Assembly: GCF_029891735.1 (NCBI RefSeq)
Contig: NZ_JANQDH010000046.1
Span: 1 to 62,381, forward strand
DNA length: 62,381 bases
Source of the DNA: Chrysosporum bergii ANA360D
Lineage (GTDB): Bacteria > Cyanobacteriota > Cyanobacteriia > Cyanobacteriales > Nostocaceae
Reading direction: 5' to 3'
Position 1 is the first letter of the stretch, and the number at the start of each line of letters is the position of its first letter. Under the pieces are notes generated by a model. It made no database searches. It saw only the letters and a program-made list of their open reading frames with translations, and was not told the DNA's origin. The position numbers and the translations under genes are program-made. Shown here one piece after another: positions 51,813-62,292 of the stretch.

Positions 51813-54101
51813 ATGTCCATGACTACAATTGTCCCAGAACAAGTTGATCTCATAGTGGGGAATAGGCATCATGATCCCTTTGAAATCCTCGGTTCTCATC
51901 CCATAGAACAAAATGGTAAAAAATTCTGGGCTGTGCGAGCATACCTACCAAATGCCAGTGCAGCATCGGTAGTTCTTCCTGAGCAACGTCAGGAATACCC
52001 AATGCAGACCGTACATCATCCCCATTTTTTTGAATGCAGCATTGAAGTAGCAGAACTAAAGAACTACCAGTTAAGAATCAAGGAGGGTGAACATGAGCGT
52101 GTAATTTATGACCCCTACGCCTTCCGTTATCCCAATTTAACAGACTTTGACCTGCATTTATTTGGTGAAGGCAATCATCACCGGATATATGAAAAAATGG
52201 GAGCGCATCCCACAGAAATCAACGGTGTTAAAGGCGTTTACTTTGCCGTTTGGGCACCCAATGCCCGCAATGTTTCCTTGCTGGGAGATTTCAACCTCTG
52301 GGATGGGCGTAAACACCAGATGAGAAAAGGACCCACTGGGGTATGGGAATTATTTATTCCCGAAATTGGCACAGGAGAGCCTTACAAATATGAAATTAAA
52401 AATTTTGAAGGACACATTTACGAAAAATCAGATCCCTACGGTTTCCAGCAGGAACCCCGCCCGAAAACAGCATCCATTGTCACTGACTTAAATGCTTACA
52501 CTTGGACAGACCAAGACTGGATGGAGAAACGTCGTCACACCGACCCCCTCACCCAACCCATTTCTGTCTATGAAGTGCATTTAGGTTCTTGGTTACACGC
52601 CTCTAGTTCACAACCAGCCAAATTACCCAATGGTGAAACAGAACCAGTAGTTATAGTTTCCGAACTAAAACCAGGGGCGCGTTTTCTCACCTACAGAGAA
52701 CTAGCAGACCGACTAATCCCCTACGTTAAACAATTAGGATACACTCACATAGAACTGCTACCCGTTGCAGAGCATCCCTTTGATGGGTCTTGGGGTTATC
52801 AAGTCACGGGTTATTATGCCCCCACCTCACGTTTTGGCAGGCCGGAAGATTTTATGTATTTTGTTGACAAGTGTCACCAAAACAACATAGGCGTAATAGT
52901 CGATTGGGTTCCTGGTCACTTTCCTAAAGATGGTCATGGTTTAGCCTTCTTTGATGGTAGTCACCTTTATGAACACGCCGACCCCCGCAAAGGCGAACAC
53001 AAAGAATGGGGAACTCTAGTTTTTAACTACAATCGTCACGAAGTCAGAAACTTCCTAGTGGCAAATGCCCTCTTCTGGTTTGATAAATACCATATTGACG
53101 GAATTCGGGTTGATGCCGTAGCTTCCATGCTGTATTTAGACTATTGTCGTCAAGCAGGAGAATGGCTACCCAACCAATACGGTGGCAGAGAAAACCTAGA
53201 AGCAGCAGATTTTCTGCGTCAGGTAAATCATATTATCTTTAGCTATTTCCCCGGTATTCTCTCCATTGCCGAAGAGTCCACCGCCTGGCCTATGGTATCT
53301 TGGCCAACCTACACAGGGGGATTAGGCTTTAATTTAAAATGGAACATGGGCTGGATGCACGACATCCTAGACTATTTCAGCATGGACCCATGGTTTCGCC
53401 AATTCCATCAAAATAACGTTACCTTTAGTATGTGGTATCACCACAGCGAAAACTTCATGCTGGCTCTGTCCCATGATGAAGTAGTACATGGCAAGAGTAA
53501 CATCATCGGCAAAATGCCTGGTGATACATGGCAAAAATTAGGGAATGTGCGTTGTTTATTTAGCTATATGTTCGCCCACCCAGGCAAGAAAACCATGTTT
53601 ATGAGCATGGAGTTTGGGCAATGGAGTGAGTGGAACGTTTGGGCAGACTTGGAGTGGCAACTATTACAATATGATGATCACCAACAACTAAAACAGTTTT
53701 TCCAGGACCTTAACCATCTCTATCGTTCCGAACCGGCTTTATATACTCAAGACTTTGACCGGGAAGGCTTCGAGTGGATTGATTGTAGCGATAACAGTCA
53801 TAGCGTGGTTTCCTTTATCCGTCGTGACAAGAACTCTGATGATTTCGTGGTCGTGGTTTGTAACTTTACACCCCAACCCCATGCGCACTACCGCATTGGT
53901 GTACCTGAACAGGGATTTTACATCGAGTTGTTTAATAGTGATGCCCGTGGCTATGGTGGCAGTAACATGGGTAATTTAGGCGGTAAATGGACAGATAATT
54001 GGTCATTACATAGTCGTCCTCACTCCCTAGATTTATGTTTACCACCTTTGGCTGTGTTAATGCTGAAGTTGGATCGGCAGAAAACAGCCGAGGTAATGTA
54101 A
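51813..54101 (+). CDS. glgB: 1,4-alpha-glucan branching enzyme
   Basis: GlgB makes alpha-1,6 branches in glycogen. The 762-residue protein has an N1 module, a CBM48 module ([20 protein letters not shown]), and a GH13 catalytic barrel with Asp in [16 protein letters not shown], Glu in [10 protein letters not shown] and Asp in [13 protein letters not shown]-terminal beta domain ends in [10 protein letters not shown]. The length is standard. It reads as a single gene; no other glg genes adjoin it. Confidence 0.97.
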   Translation: MSMTTIVPEQVDLIVGNRHHDPFEILGSHPIEQNGKKFWAVRAYLPNASAASVVLPEQRQEYPMQTVHHPHFFECSIEVAELKNYQLRIKEGEHERVIYDPYAFRYPNLTDFDLHLFGEGNHHRIYEKMGAHPTEINGVKGVYFAVWAPNARNVSLLGDFNLWDGRKHQMRKGPTGVWELFIPEIGTGEPYKYEIKNFEGHIYEKSDPYGFQQEPRPKTASIVTDLNAYTWTDQDWMEKRRHTDPLTQPISVYEVHLGSWLHASSSQPAKLPNGETEPVVIVSELKPGARFLTYRELADRLIPYVKQLGYTHIELLPVAEHPFDGSWGYQVTGYYAPTSRFGRPEDFMYFVDKCHQNNIGVIVDWVPGHFPKDGHGLAFFDGSHLYEHADPRKGEHKEWGTLVFNYNRHEVRNFLVANALFWFDKYHIDGIRVDAVASMLYLDYCRQAGEWLPNQYGGRENLEAADFLRQVNHIIFSYFPGILSIAEESTAWPMVSWPTYTGGLGFNLKWNMGWMHDILDYFSMDPWFRQFHQNNVTFSMWYHHSENFMLALSHDEVVHGKSNIIGKMPGDTWQKLGNVRCLFSYMFAHPGKKTMFMSMEFGQWSEWNVWADLEWQLLQYDDHQQLKQFFQDLNHLYRSEPALYTQDFDREGFEWIDCSDNSHSVVSFIRRDKNSDDFVVVVCNFTPQPHAHYRIGVPEQGFYIELFNSDARGYGGSNMGNLGGKWTDNWSLHSRPHSLDLCLPPLAVLMLKLDRQKTAEVM

Positions 54102-54209
54102 TAACAGTGAGGGTGGGTATGGTCTCACCCTCACAAAACCTACCCAGTGCCAATCACCCGTAGGGTAAGATAAAAAGACCCCCAATGATTATTTAATAGG
54201 TGAAAAGCT

Positions 54210-54980
54210 ATGTCAGAAACTACCCTAGCTGCACCGGATATTCAACTCCCACCCACCGAAGCTGAATTACCCTACGATGACGGTATACCGATGGAAAGCG
54301 CACGACATAAAGCTCAGATGGACCTGCTTATAGATGCCTTATTACCTTGGTTGGGAGAACGAGAAGATGGGTTTATCGGTGGTAATATGTTCGTTTACTA
54401 CAGTCTCGCTCAGGTACGGAACCAAGACTTTAAAGGTCCAGATTTTTTCGCTGTATTGGGAGTTCCCCAAGGAGAACGCCGCAGTTGGGTAGTTTGGCAA
54501 GAAGGGAAAGCACCTGATGTAGTTATTGAATTACTTTCTACTAGCACAGCATCAACAGACAAAAACGAAAAAAAGTTGATTTATCAAAATCAAATGCGTG
54601 TACCAGAGTATTTTTGGTATGACCCTTTTAACCCGGAAGATTTAGCCGGTTTCTCCCTAGACAAAGGAGTTTATCAACCCATAGCTGTTAATGCTCAAAA
54701 CCAGTTAGTCAGTCAATCTTTGCGTTTAGGATTACAACTGTGGCCAGGAAATTATAAAGGCATTAATGCTACTTGGTTACGCTGGGTAACCCTGGAGGGT
54801 GATTTATTACCAACACCCGCAGAACAAGAACACCAAAGAGCAGAACAAGAACGCCAAAGAGCAGATAACGCACACTCACAATTGCTACAAACTGCCCGTA
54901 ATTTGCTCAACACCGGGATGAACCTAGAACAGGTAGCTAGGTTAACAGGTTTAAGTGTCTCTGAGATCGAATCCTTTTAA
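54210..54980 (+). CDS. Uma2 family (DUF820) protein with C-terminal coiled coil
   Basis: The 256-residue protein has the Uma2 nuclease-like core: FKGPDFFAVLGVPQGERRSW, APDVVIELLSTSTASTDKNE and KKLIYQNQMRVPEYFWYDPF, with the D...E...K pattern. The C-terminus has a Gln/Arg/Glu-rich coiled coil (EQEHQRAEQERQRADNAHSQ) followed by a short helix-turn-helix-like end (LARLTGLSVSEIESF). This is the longer Uma2 type frequent in cyanobacteria. Role unknown. Confidence 0.9.
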   Translation: MSETTLAAPDIQLPPTEAELPYDDGIPMESARHKAQMDLLIDALLPWLGEREDGFIGGNMFVYYSLAQVRNQDFKGPDFFAVLGVPQGERRSWVVWQEGKAPDVVIELLSTSTASTDKNEKKLIYQNQMRVPEYFWYDPFNPEDLAGFSLDKGVYQPIAVNAQNQLVSQSLRLGLQLWPGNYKGINATWLRWVTLEGDLLPTPAEQEHQRAEQERQRADNAHSQLLQTARNLLNTGMNLEQVARLTGLSVSEIESF

Positions 54981-55030
54981 CTGCTGATTGTTAATGGTCT
55001 TCAGTCTGGGAAACCAACATCATAAGAATG

Positions 55031-55056
55031 TAGAGAAGTTCCAGGGAACTTCTCTA
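55031..55056. repeat. Palindromic repeat (TAGAGAAGTTCC/GGAACTTCTCTA)
   Basis: A perfect 12-base inverted repeat with an AG centre lies between the Uma2 and DUF3386 genes. A related but imperfect copy lies at 56533-56558. Short palindromes of this form are dispersed in many cyanobacterial genomes. Confidence 0.8.
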
Positions 55057-55087
55057 CGACAGTTCGGGAAATTGATTTGATTAACAA

Positions 55088-55750
55088 TCAAGCTTCAGCA
55101 GCAACAGGTGATAACAATTCAATATTGGAGAAAACAAATTCTTGAATAGAAATTTTTTCCGCTGTTTCAGTACGAATTTCACGACGATTTAAAATGAAGT
55201 ATTCACCAACTTTTTCATATTCATCGGTAAATTCACTTCTACCACCCTTTTGTTCTCCTGTTGTGGGGTCATGGTATACAGAGTCATAGGTGTGAGACAA
55301 GTAACCTGCTCCTGTGTCATGACTGCTAAAAGTGTTAATTGTGACGACAGTACTGTGAATAAAACGGTGAACGTGACACACTTCGTTATCGCGAACTTGA
55401 TATTTATCCCCTGCACATTTACCACCGACTAAGATTTCAGTAGCCCCGGTTTCGTCAGTGTTGCCATAACTGAATGTATTGGCGCTGTGGGTATCTTCAA
55501 AGCTTCGACGGACGCGGTGAATGGCAATTTCCCAAGCCTGACCGTGGATGGCTTTTTTTGCCTGTTCATCTTCTACGTCCAACACTTCCGCTTTTAGGTT
55601 AGCATCAATAACTACTTTACCTCTAAATACTTGCTCGTCATATTTATATGTGATATCTGCTGTATAACCTGGAAAAGACTTATCCCAAGTGTAGCGATTT
55701 TCATAAGCAGCCCGGAAAAGTTCTTGAGCAGACAGTTTTGTAATGGTCAT
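55088..55750 (-). CDS. DUF3386 family protein
   Basis: About 220 residues from ATG 55750 (MTITKLSAQELFRAAYENRY); the frame is open further upstream to 55831. The DUF3386 signature includes TWDKSFPGYTADITYKYDEQ and RREIRTETAEKISIQEFVFS. The family is found mainly in cyanobacteria. It is soluble and beta-rich, of unknown role. It is divergent from the GAF-LuxR regulator, with overlapping upstream regions, so regulation by that protein is possible. Confidence 0.88.
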   Translation of the reverse strand: MTITKLSAQELFRAAYENRYTWDKSFPGYTADITYKYDEQVFRGKVVIDANLKAEVLDVEDEQAKKAIHGQAWEIAIHRVRRSFEDTHSANTFSYGNTDETGATEILVGGKCAGDKYQVRDNEVCHVHRFIHSTVVTINTFSSHDTGAGYLSHTYDSVYHDPTTGEQKGGRSEFTDEYEKVGEYFILNRREIRTETAEKISIQEFVFSNIELLSPVAAEA

Positions 55751-55833
55751 ATGCTTCATTAGCGTTTTATCTTGCCTGGTATTAGGATATAAGTAAATAT
55801 CAAGCTTCGCATAGTCCCCAACTGGGTACACTT

Positions 55834-56508
55834 ATGCCTAATTCTCTTTACACTGTATTTCAGGCGATCGCTAATGTCACCAACGAGCAGCAACTACAAC
55901 TGGCTGTCATGGATCAAATTCGTGAATATTTCGCTGTACAACATTGCGGTATCTATCTACTCGATGAACAGCCAACGGGGGGGAGCAATGTTCAGGTTAT
56001 TCCCGCAGTATGTATGGAGAACAACCCAGTGGGGCGCTATGTGGTTGAAAGGCACGCTCCCGCCCATGAGCAATTAATATTATCACCAGGGGATTGGAGA
56101 AATTTCTGTTCCCGTCACGACCATGAACACGTGATGACCGGGCCAATTGTTGGCGATGGTCGTCTGGTGGGGACTTTAAACCTAGCCCGCAATCAAGGAA
56201 CCGAAGCTTTCACCACTGATGACCTGGCTGATTTTAGCGCTTTGTGCATTCATTTATCAGCCAAACTCGCCACTCTCCGCGCGCAAAAACCTAAACTATC
56301 TAATTCTTTGTTAGTTAGTCCTTTAACCCCTCGTGAGCTAGAAATTGCCCAGTTAGTCGCCCAGGGGTTAACAAATGCGGAAATTGGCCGTCAACTCTGG
56401 ATTACCCAAAATTCTGTTAAGCAAGCCCTAAAACGGATGTTTCGTAAACTGGGGGTTTCGGCTCGCAGTGAAATGGTAGCAAAACTGCATTTGATTTCGC
56501 TTAATTAG
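55834..56508 (+). CDS. GAF-LuxR transcription regulator
   Basis: The 224-residue protein has a GAF domain at about 1-145 (LQLAVMDQIREYFAVQHCGI, then GPIVGDGRLVGTLNLARNQG) and a LuxR-type DNA-binding domain at the C-terminus (LTPRELEIAQLVAQGLTNAE, then IGRQLWITQNSVKQALKRMF). A Cys (AVQHCGIYLL) in the GAF domain could take part in sensing, but this is not established. The ligand is unknown. The divergent DUF3386 gene is a possible target. Confidence 0.88.
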   Translation: MPNSLYTVFQAIANVTNEQQLQLAVMDQIREYFAVQHCGIYLLDEQPTGGSNVQVIPAVCMENNPVGRYVVERHAPAHEQLILSPGDWRNFCSRHDHEHVMTGPIVGDGRLVGTLNLARNQGTEAFTTDDLADFSALCIHLSAKLATLRAQKPKLSNSLLVSPLTPRELEIAQLVAQGLTNAEIGRQLWITQNSVKQALKRMFRKLGVSARSEMVAKLHLISLN

Positions 56509-56532
56509 ACCGATGTTCAACACTCAATAATA

Positions 56533-56558
56533 TAGAGACGTTCCAGAGAACGTCCCTA
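56533..56558. repeat. Palindromic repeat (TAGAGACGTTCC/GAACGTCCCTA)
   Basis: Imperfect inverted repeat TAGAGACGTTCC-AGA-GAACGTCCCTA, related to the one at 55031-55056. Together they flank the DUF3386 / GAF-LuxR pair. Confidence 0.75.
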
Positions 56559-56594
56559 CAAAAGCTTACAAAAGAGCATATTTTAACTCTATGT

Positions 56595-57461
56595 CTAATA
56601 ATCCGCTTTTAGCATTTGTTCCTCTAATTTTAGTAATTCTTCCACTCGTGCTTCCGTTGCTGGATGACTAGAAAATAAATTACCCAAAAACTTACCAGAA
56701 ATCGGATTAATAATCAATAACGGCTCAAAAGCTGGGTTAGCATTTAAAGGAAGTTGCCTAGCTGTGGCTTCTAACCTTTGCAGCGCCTTAGCTAAAGCGC
56801 GGGGATTACCAGTTAATCTAGCAGAACCTGCATCGGCGGAAAATTCCCTGGTGCGGGAAATTGCTAACTGAATAATTGTGGCAGCTATGGGGGCAAATAT
56901 TACCGTTAACAAAATACCTAAAGCATTTCCATTTCTCTCACCATTTCGCCCACCACCAAACCATAAACTATAACTAACCATTTGTGCCAAAAACGAAATA
57001 GCCCCGGCAATGGTAGCAGCAACAGCTTGTGTTAAAGTATCACGATTAATAATGTGGGTGATTTCGTGAGCAATTACCCCTTCTAGTTCATCTTCTGGCA
57101 ATATGTTCAAAATCCCTTCGGTAACCGCAATGGCTGCGTGTTCTGGATCTCGTCCCGTCGCGAAGGCATTGGCAGTTTGTCCAGGAACAATGTAAACTCC
57201 TGGCATGGGGATATTAGCACGTTCAGACAACCTTTGTATCATGCGGTAAAGCCCCGGGGCTTCGGCTTCACTCACAGGACGGGCCCGGTAAACAGTTAGT
57301 GCAATTTTATCTGACTGATACCAAGAAAACAGATTTGTCACTGCTGCTAGGGCAATTCCTATGATTAAGCCACCAGTACCGCCAATGATCCAATAGCTAA
57401 TTGCAATTAATAAACCACTGAGGACAGCCAGTAAAGCAACGGTTTTTAGTTGATTGGTCAT
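56595..57461 (-). CDS. htpX: M48 family membrane zinc protease HtpX
   Basis: The 288-residue HtpX-type protease of membrane quality control has two N-terminal transmembrane helices (residues 7-45). The zinc motif HEITH is in GVIAHEITHIINRDTL, the third zinc ligand Glu is in SRTREFSADAGSARLTG, and two further hydrophobic segments lie between them. The C-terminal LFSSHPATEARVEEL is typical. The length is normal. Confidence 0.95.
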   Translation of the reverse strand: MTNQLKTVALLAVLSGLLIAISYWIIGGTGGLIIGIALAAVTNLFSWYQSDKIALTVYRARPVSEAEAPGLYRMIQRLSERANIPMPGVYIVPGQTANAFATGRDPEHAAIAVTEGILNILPEDELEGVIAHEITHIINRDTLTQAVAATIAGAISFLAQMVSYSLWFGGGRNGERNGNALGILLTVIFAPIAATIIQLAISRTREFSADAGSARLTGNPRALAKALQRLEATARQLPLNANPAFEPLLIINPISGKFLGNLFSSHPATEARVEELLKLEEQMLKADY

Positions 57462-57723
57462 ATTTTTGCTCTCCTGCTCATACTGTATTGGTTTTTCTCA
57501 ACAACAGCATTCATTACTAGTTGCACTTTCATTTTACTTAGCTAAAGTTTGGTGTGTAGTACAGAAAGCCTATCAAATAAGTACGGTTTTCCCCAAGGAA
57601 TGGTTTAAAACATAACTTATCCGGTAATTTGAGCAGATGGGCTAAATTCAGGAACCGCAAAGGGCCCAGAGGCGGCGGAGAATGAGTTGAAGAGAGTGTC
57701 TGTAAGTTCCAATTCCAGGAGTT

Positions 57724-59355
57724 ATGGAAATGTTAGAGAGTGTATTGTGGGTGTTAATTTTGGGCTTTTTTGTTGGTGAAATTGCCCGGCGTTTAGGCAC
57801 TCCTTCTTTAGTTGGGATGATTTTAGTGGGGATAATTATTGGACCCCAAGTATTTAATCTCATTAGTCCAGGGATGTTAGATGCTGCTGATGATTTGAGA
57901 ACATTGGCACTGATGATTATTCTTATGAGGGCTGGTTTGGGATTAGATAGAGAAAAGTTAGTTGAACAGGGAAGCGTCGCCCTTCGTTTGGGATTTTTAC
58001 CAGCCACAACGGAAGCGATCGCCATCGCTGTTGCTGCTATGGTAATTTTTAACTTTGATTTTCTCACTGGGTTACTTTTAGGCTGTATTATTAGCGCAGA
58101 ATCCCCAGCTGTGATTGTTCCGGGAATGCTAAGACTTAAAAGTTTAGGCTTGGGGGTGACTAAGGGCATACCCGATGCAATTTTGACCGGGAGTGCTTTA
58201 TCTGATGTGCTGCTACTGCTGGTTTTTAGCTTGTTGCTGGGCTTCTGGAGTGATACAGGTTGGGAAGAAATTATCTTTCCTGGGGGTTTAACTCTAACTC
58301 CTCTGCAACTGCTACCAGTGCAAGTTATTATGCAGGTTGTCCTAGGAGTAGTTTGCGGTTATTTAGCGGCTCGTTTGCTGGTGGTGCTGTTAGTCAAACA
58401 AAATTGGACTCAAAACGCGGTTCAAGATACTGTAATTGCTGCTAGTATCGCTTTATTTTTAGTAATTTCTGCCCAGGGCTTGCCTTATTTTTCTGGCTAT
58501 TTAGCAGCAATGAGTGTGGGATTTTTCTTAATTGAATTAGATGCACCCCTAGCCCGGCGGTTGCGCGGTGGGTTTGATAGTTTATGGATAGTAGGTGAGA
58601 TTTTTTTGTTTGTTTTACTGGGTGCAACTATTCCGCTCTCAGTGTTAGCAAAAATTTTCTTACCCGGTATTTTAATTTTGATAATTGGTTTACTTATGGG
58701 TCGGATGTTAGGTTGGTATCTTTCTACATGGGGTAGTAATTGGAATTGGCGGGAAAGATTGTTTTTATTACCGGGAAATTCTGCTAAAGCTACAGTTCAA
58801 GCTGCCATTGGTGCAATCCCCCAAGCTCAAGGAATTGCTGGAGGTGAAATAATTTTAGCCGTTGCTGCTTTGTCTATTTTAATTACAGCACCTTTAGGGG
58901 CTTGGGCTACTATGAGTTTTGCGCCTAAATTATTGATCAGGGGAGAAGTTAACCCTACAAAAATTACTGTTCCCACTTCTACTGTATTACTAGCAGCAGT
59001 TGATACATCCCCTTTAGCAACAGTAGTTTTAACCAAAGTGGCAGATTTAGCACGCCGCAGTAATGCAGAAGTGATGGTTTTGCATATAGTTAATATCCCC
59101 AATGGGCTAGAAGTCCGCAAACTACAGTTACAAGCTCAACAGCTGTTATCGGATATTAGATATGAGTTTATAACTCTTACAGGTGTTGTCACTGAGGAAA
59201 TTGTTCGCATTGCTCAAGAGTGTAACGCCACAGCAATCATCATGGGAAAACGCGGTCATCAGCCTTGGGAAACAGTCCTCATTGGTTCAGTATCTCAAGC
59301 TGTTTTAGAAACTAGTCCGATACCTGTGATTGTGGTAGAAGATCGTCAACTTTAG
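57724..59355 (+). CDS. Cation:proton antiporter (CPA type) with universal-stress domain
   Basis: The 543-residue protein has about 12 transmembrane helices in the first 400 residues (Na+/H+ exchanger fold). It includes GTPSLVGMILVGIIIGPQVF, MRAGLGLDREKL, IISAESPAVIVPGMLRL and the discontinuous-helix region LLPGNSAKATVQAAIGAIPQ. The last 130 residues form a UspA-like nucleotide-binding domain (STVLLAAVDTSPLATVVL, then IIMGKRGHQPWETVLIGSVS). The USP part may gate transport. Ion specificity cannot be told from sequence. Confidence 0.92.
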   Translation: MEMLESVLWVLILGFFVGEIARRLGTPSLVGMILVGIIIGPQVFNLISPGMLDAADDLRTLALMIILMRAGLGLDREKLVEQGSVALRLGFLPATTEAIAIAVAAMVIFNFDFLTGLLLGCIISAESPAVIVPGMLRLKSLGLGVTKGIPDAILTGSALSDVLLLLVFSLLLGFWSDTGWEEIIFPGGLTLTPLQLLPVQVIMQVVLGVVCGYLAARLLVVLLVKQNWTQNAVQDTVIAASIALFLVISAQGLPYFSGYLAAMSVGFFLIELDAPLARRLRGGFDSLWIVGEIFLFVLLGATIPLSVLAKIFLPGILILIIGLLMGRMLGWYLSTWGSNWNWRERLFLLPGNSAKATVQAAIGAIPQAQGIAGGEIILAVAALSILITAPLGAWATMSFAPKLLIRGEVNPTKITVPTSTVLLAAVDTSPLATVVLTKVADLARRSNAEVMVLHIVNIPNGLEVRKLQLQAQQLLSDIRYEFITLTGVVTEEIVRIAQECNATAIIMGKRGHQPWETVLIGSVSQAVLETSPIPVIVVEDRQL

Positions 59356-59402
59356 TGTTGTGAGAAACTAGTTTAGTGTAAAGCTATAAATTAAGCTGGT
59401 GT

Positions 59403-60164
59403 ATGAATATGAAAAACCACATCTTAGCCATATCCGTATTTATAACTACAATCACCCTGACACAAACTGCCCACGCTGCCAACTTTGAACACGTCAGACA
59501 GTTATTAGCAACTAAGGAATGTCAAAACTGTGATTTGACTAATGCAGGTTTAGTCATGGCTGACTTATCTGGAGCGAATTTAAGCGGTGCTAATCTGACC
59601 AATGCTAACCTGAGTCGGGCAAATTTAACCGGGGCAAATTTAACCGGGGCTGGTTTATTTGGTGCGAACCTCAGCGCCGCTAAACTCAGTGGCGCAAACT
59701 TAGTGGGTGCTGACTTGAGAAATACTTACCTAGCTAATACAGAGTTTAATGGTGCTAACGTCAATGGTGTTAACTTTCAAGGTGCTGTTGGTATATCCAT
59801 GCAAGTCGCTACACCAGAAGAATTTTATGCTTTAGGGGTAGCAGAAGCACAAAAAGGCAACCAACAACAGGCTATCAGTTATTTTAATCAAGCGATCGCA
59901 TCCCAACCAGAATATCCGGGAGCCTATTTAGCCCGTGGTGTGGCTCGTTACCAAATATTTGACAGAGAAGGTGCATTCCAAGATGCTCAAATTGCCAAAA
60001 AACTGTTTACAGTGCAAAACAACGAAACCGGAATGGAAACAGCAGAAGCCTTTATCAAAGAACTACAAACACCTTACTCTGATCAAGTCAGTGCTGGTAA
60101 ACCCAGCTTTTTTGACTTTATGGGTAGTCTTGGTTCGGTTTTACTGCAATTTTTACCTTTCTAA
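59403..60164 (+). CDS. Exported pentapeptide-repeat protein with TPR-like C-terminus
   Basis: The 253-residue protein has a signal peptide (KNHILAISVFITTITLTQTA-HAA). Pentapeptide repeats of the A(N/D)LxG type cover about 55-130 (ADLSGANLSGANLTNANLSR), forming a right-handed beta helix. A TPR-like pair of helices follows (EAQKGNQQQAISYFNQAIAS), and the tail is hydrophobic. It is probably lumenal or periplasmic. The role is unknown; pentapeptide-repeat proteins are abundant in cyanobacteria. Confidence 0.88.
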   Translation: MNMKNHILAISVFITTITLTQTAHAANFEHVRQLLATKECQNCDLTNAGLVMADLSGANLSGANLTNANLSRANLTGANLTGAGLFGANLSAAKLSGANLVGADLRNTYLANTEFNGANVNGVNFQGAVGISMQVATPEEFYALGVAEAQKGNQQQAISYFNQAIASQPEYPGAYLARGVARYQIFDREGAFQDAQIAKKLFTVQNNETGMETAEAFIKELQTPYSDQVSAGKPSFFDFMGSLGSVLLQFLPF

Positions 60165-60292
60165 TGGCGGAGTCACTAAAAAAAATACTTCTTAACCTTA
60201 ATTGTCCTGCCTGTGCATCAGAAAGGTAATACAATCGCAATACACGTTATGGCTACGCCACCTAAGCTATAGAACGGCACGGAAGGAAAAAA

Positions 60293-61984
60293 ATGTCAGA
60301 AAATTTGAGAAGCCGAGTTGTAACCCAGGGAGTGCAGCGATCGCCTAATCGAGCTATGCTGCGTGCAGTTGGTTTTCAAGATGAGGATTTTAATAAAGCC
60401 ATTGTGGGCATTGCCAATGGTTACAGTACCATCACTCCCTGTAATATGGGGATTAATAAACTAGCACAAAGAGCCGAAATTGGCATCAAAAACGCCGGGG
60501 CAATGCCGCAAATGTTCGGTACAATTACCATTAGCGATGGGATCTCAATGGGAACTGAGGGAATGAAATATTCCTTAGTCTCGCGGGAGGTAATTGCTGA
60601 TTCTATTGAAACCGCCTGTAATGGTCAAAGTATGGATGGTGTGCTGGCCATCGGTGGCTGTGATAAAAATATGCCCGGAGCAATGTTAGCGATCGCCCGC
60701 ATGAATATCCCTGCTATTTTTGTTTACGGTGGTACAATTAAACCCGGCCATTACAAAGGTAAAGATTTAACCGTTGTTAGTTCCTTTGAAGCGGTGGGTG
60801 AGTACAGCGCCGGCAAAATTGATGCTGATGAACTGTTAGCAGTGGAACGTCAAGCTTGTCCTGGCGCTGGTTCTTGTGGTGGTATGTATACAGCAAATAC
60901 CATGTCTTCTGCCTTTGAAGCAATGGGCATGAGTTTACCCTTTTCCTCCACCATGGCAGCAGAAGACGCAGAAAAAGCCGATAGTACAGAAAAATCTGCT
61001 CTTGTCTTAGTACAAGCCATTCGTAAGCAAATCTTACCCCGGCAAATTATCACCCGTAAATCCATAGAAAATGCCATTTCTATAATTATGGCAGTGGGAG
61101 GCTCCACAAATGCAGTATTGCATTTTTTAGCCATCGCTCGTGCTGCTGATGTAGAACTAACTTTAGACGACTTTGAAACTATCCGTGGACGTGTCCCAGT
61201 TTTATGTGATTTAAAACCTAGTGGTAGATATGTCGCCACAGACTTGCACAGAGTGGGTGGTATTCCCCAAGTAATGAAAATGCTGCTTGTGCATGATTTA
61301 CTACACGGTGATTGTCTGACTATTAGTGGTGAAACAGTTGCCCAAGTCCTAGCGGATATCCCAGATGAACCATCCCCCGACCAAGATGTGATTCGACCTT
61401 GGCATAAACCAATGTATGCCCAAGGACACCTAGCCATCCTCAAAGGCAATCTAGCTAAAGAAGGGGCTGTCGCTAAAATAACTGGAGTTAAAAAGCCAAT
61501 TATTACTGGTCCAGCACGGGTATTTGAGTCTGAGGAATCTTGTTTACAAGCGATTCTGGCAGGACAAATTAATGCGGGTGATGTTCTGGTCATTCGTAAT
61601 GAAGGTCCAAAGGGGGGTCCAGGAATGCGAGAAATGCTGGCTCCCACCTCAGCAATTATTGGGGCTGGGTTGGGTGACGCAGTGGGTTTAATTACCGATG
61701 GGCGCTTTTCCGGTGGTACTTACGGTATGGTGGTTGGTCACGTAGCCCCTGAAGCAGCTGTGGGCGGTGCGATCGCTCTTGTAGAAGAAGGTGATACCAT
61801 TACCATTGATGCTTCTGCTCGCTTGTTACAGTTAAACGTACCAGATGAAGAATTAGCCCGCAGACGCGCTAACTGGCGACCCCGTCCACCCCGTTACACC
61901 AAAGGGGTACTGGCTAAGTATGCCAAATTGGTATCTTCTAGCAGTGTGGGCGCAGTCACAGATTTAGACTTATTTGATAATTAG
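60293..61984 (+). CDS. ilvD: Dihydroxy-acid dehydratase
   Basis: IlvD makes the 2-keto acid precursors of valine, leucine and isoleucine. The 563-residue protein carries the iron-sulfur cluster Cys residues in [23 protein letters not shown] and [20 protein letters not shown]. The catalytic Ser region is in [23 protein letters not shown]. The length is normal. A GGAAGG sequence nine bases before the ATG supports the start. A terminator hairpin follows the stop. Confidence 0.97.
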   Translation: MSENLRSRVVTQGVQRSPNRAMLRAVGFQDEDFNKAIVGIANGYSTITPCNMGINKLAQRAEIGIKNAGAMPQMFGTITISDGISMGTEGMKYSLVSREVIADSIETACNGQSMDGVLAIGGCDKNMPGAMLAIARMNIPAIFVYGGTIKPGHYKGKDLTVVSSFEAVGEYSAGKIDADELLAVERQACPGAGSCGGMYTANTMSSAFEAMGMSLPFSSTMAAEDAEKADSTEKSALVLVQAIRKQILPRQIITRKSIENAISIIMAVGGSTNAVLHFLAIARAADVELTLDDFETIRGRVPVLCDLKPSGRYVATDLHRVGGIPQVMKMLLVHDLLHGDCLTISGETVAQVLADIPDEPSPDQDVIRPWHKPMYAQGHLAILKGNLAKEGAVAKITGVKKPIITGPARVFESEESCLQAILAGQINAGDVLVIRNEGPKGGPGMREMLAPTSAIIGAGLGDAVGLITDGRFSGGTYGMVVGHVAPEAAVGGAIALVEEGDTITIDASARLLQLNVPDEELARRRANWRPRPPRYTKGVLAKYAKLVSSSSVGAVTDLDLFDN

Positions 61985-61990
61985 CTATTA

Positions 61991-62036
61991 GACATCCCCC
62001 CCGGATTTAGCCTGGGGGAGTGTCAAGGTATTTTTA
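61991..62036 (+). terminator. Terminator hairpin of ilvD
   Basis: GACATCCCCC (61991-62000) pairs with GGGGGAGTGTC (62014-62024) with one bulged base. A five-T run follows about 10 bases later, where the third structured repeat copy begins. The stem is strong, but the T run is displaced. Confidence 0.65.
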
Positions 62037-62181
62037 ACACCTAGGGCATGGTTAAGAACCAAAAATTAGGGGTATTAGTGCAAGGGAGTTAATTGAAGAA
62101 TGGGGAAGGCGATTAAAATCGCCAACAGCTAACCCCCATGTCTGAAGTGAGTAGCTCTGCTCGCCCTTGATGTTCGGTCAA
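62031..62181 (+). mobile_element. Structured repeat element, copy 3 (no left palindrome)
   Basis: The core begins TTTTAACACCTAGGGCATGG and ends TTGATGTTCGGTCAA. The ATGGGG/CCCCAT and GGCGATT/AATCGCC stems are perfect. The pseudoknot partners are altered (AACAGC and GCCCTT), so this copy may be decayed. The CTTCAT...ATGAAG left palindrome of copies 1 and 2 is missing. The upstream flank is the ilvD terminator. Confidence 0.8.
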
Positions 62182-62263
62182 ATCTACATAATCCTCTCAA
62201 CTAGGCTCTGGGTCTAGCAAATCACCGTTATTATCCCCCCAAAAAAAATTTTTGCTCAACCCC

Positions 62264-62292
62264 TTGACAAAGCCAAACAGAGTAGTTATATT
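62264..62292 (+). promoter_or_regulatory. Strong sigma70-type promoter near the window end
   Basis: TTGACA (62264-62269) and TATATT (62287-62292) are separated by 17 bases, an almost ideal group 1 sigma promoter. The leader downstream to 62381 has no ORF and contains ACTTTGAAAGCGAAACAATA, reminiscent of rRNA-operon leaders. The gene it serves lies outside the window. Confidence 0.7.

Noticed and set aside
60850-61647. A 265-codon minus-strand frame inside ilvD
   Set aside because: It lies wholly antisense to a highly conserved gene and follows from its codon bias.
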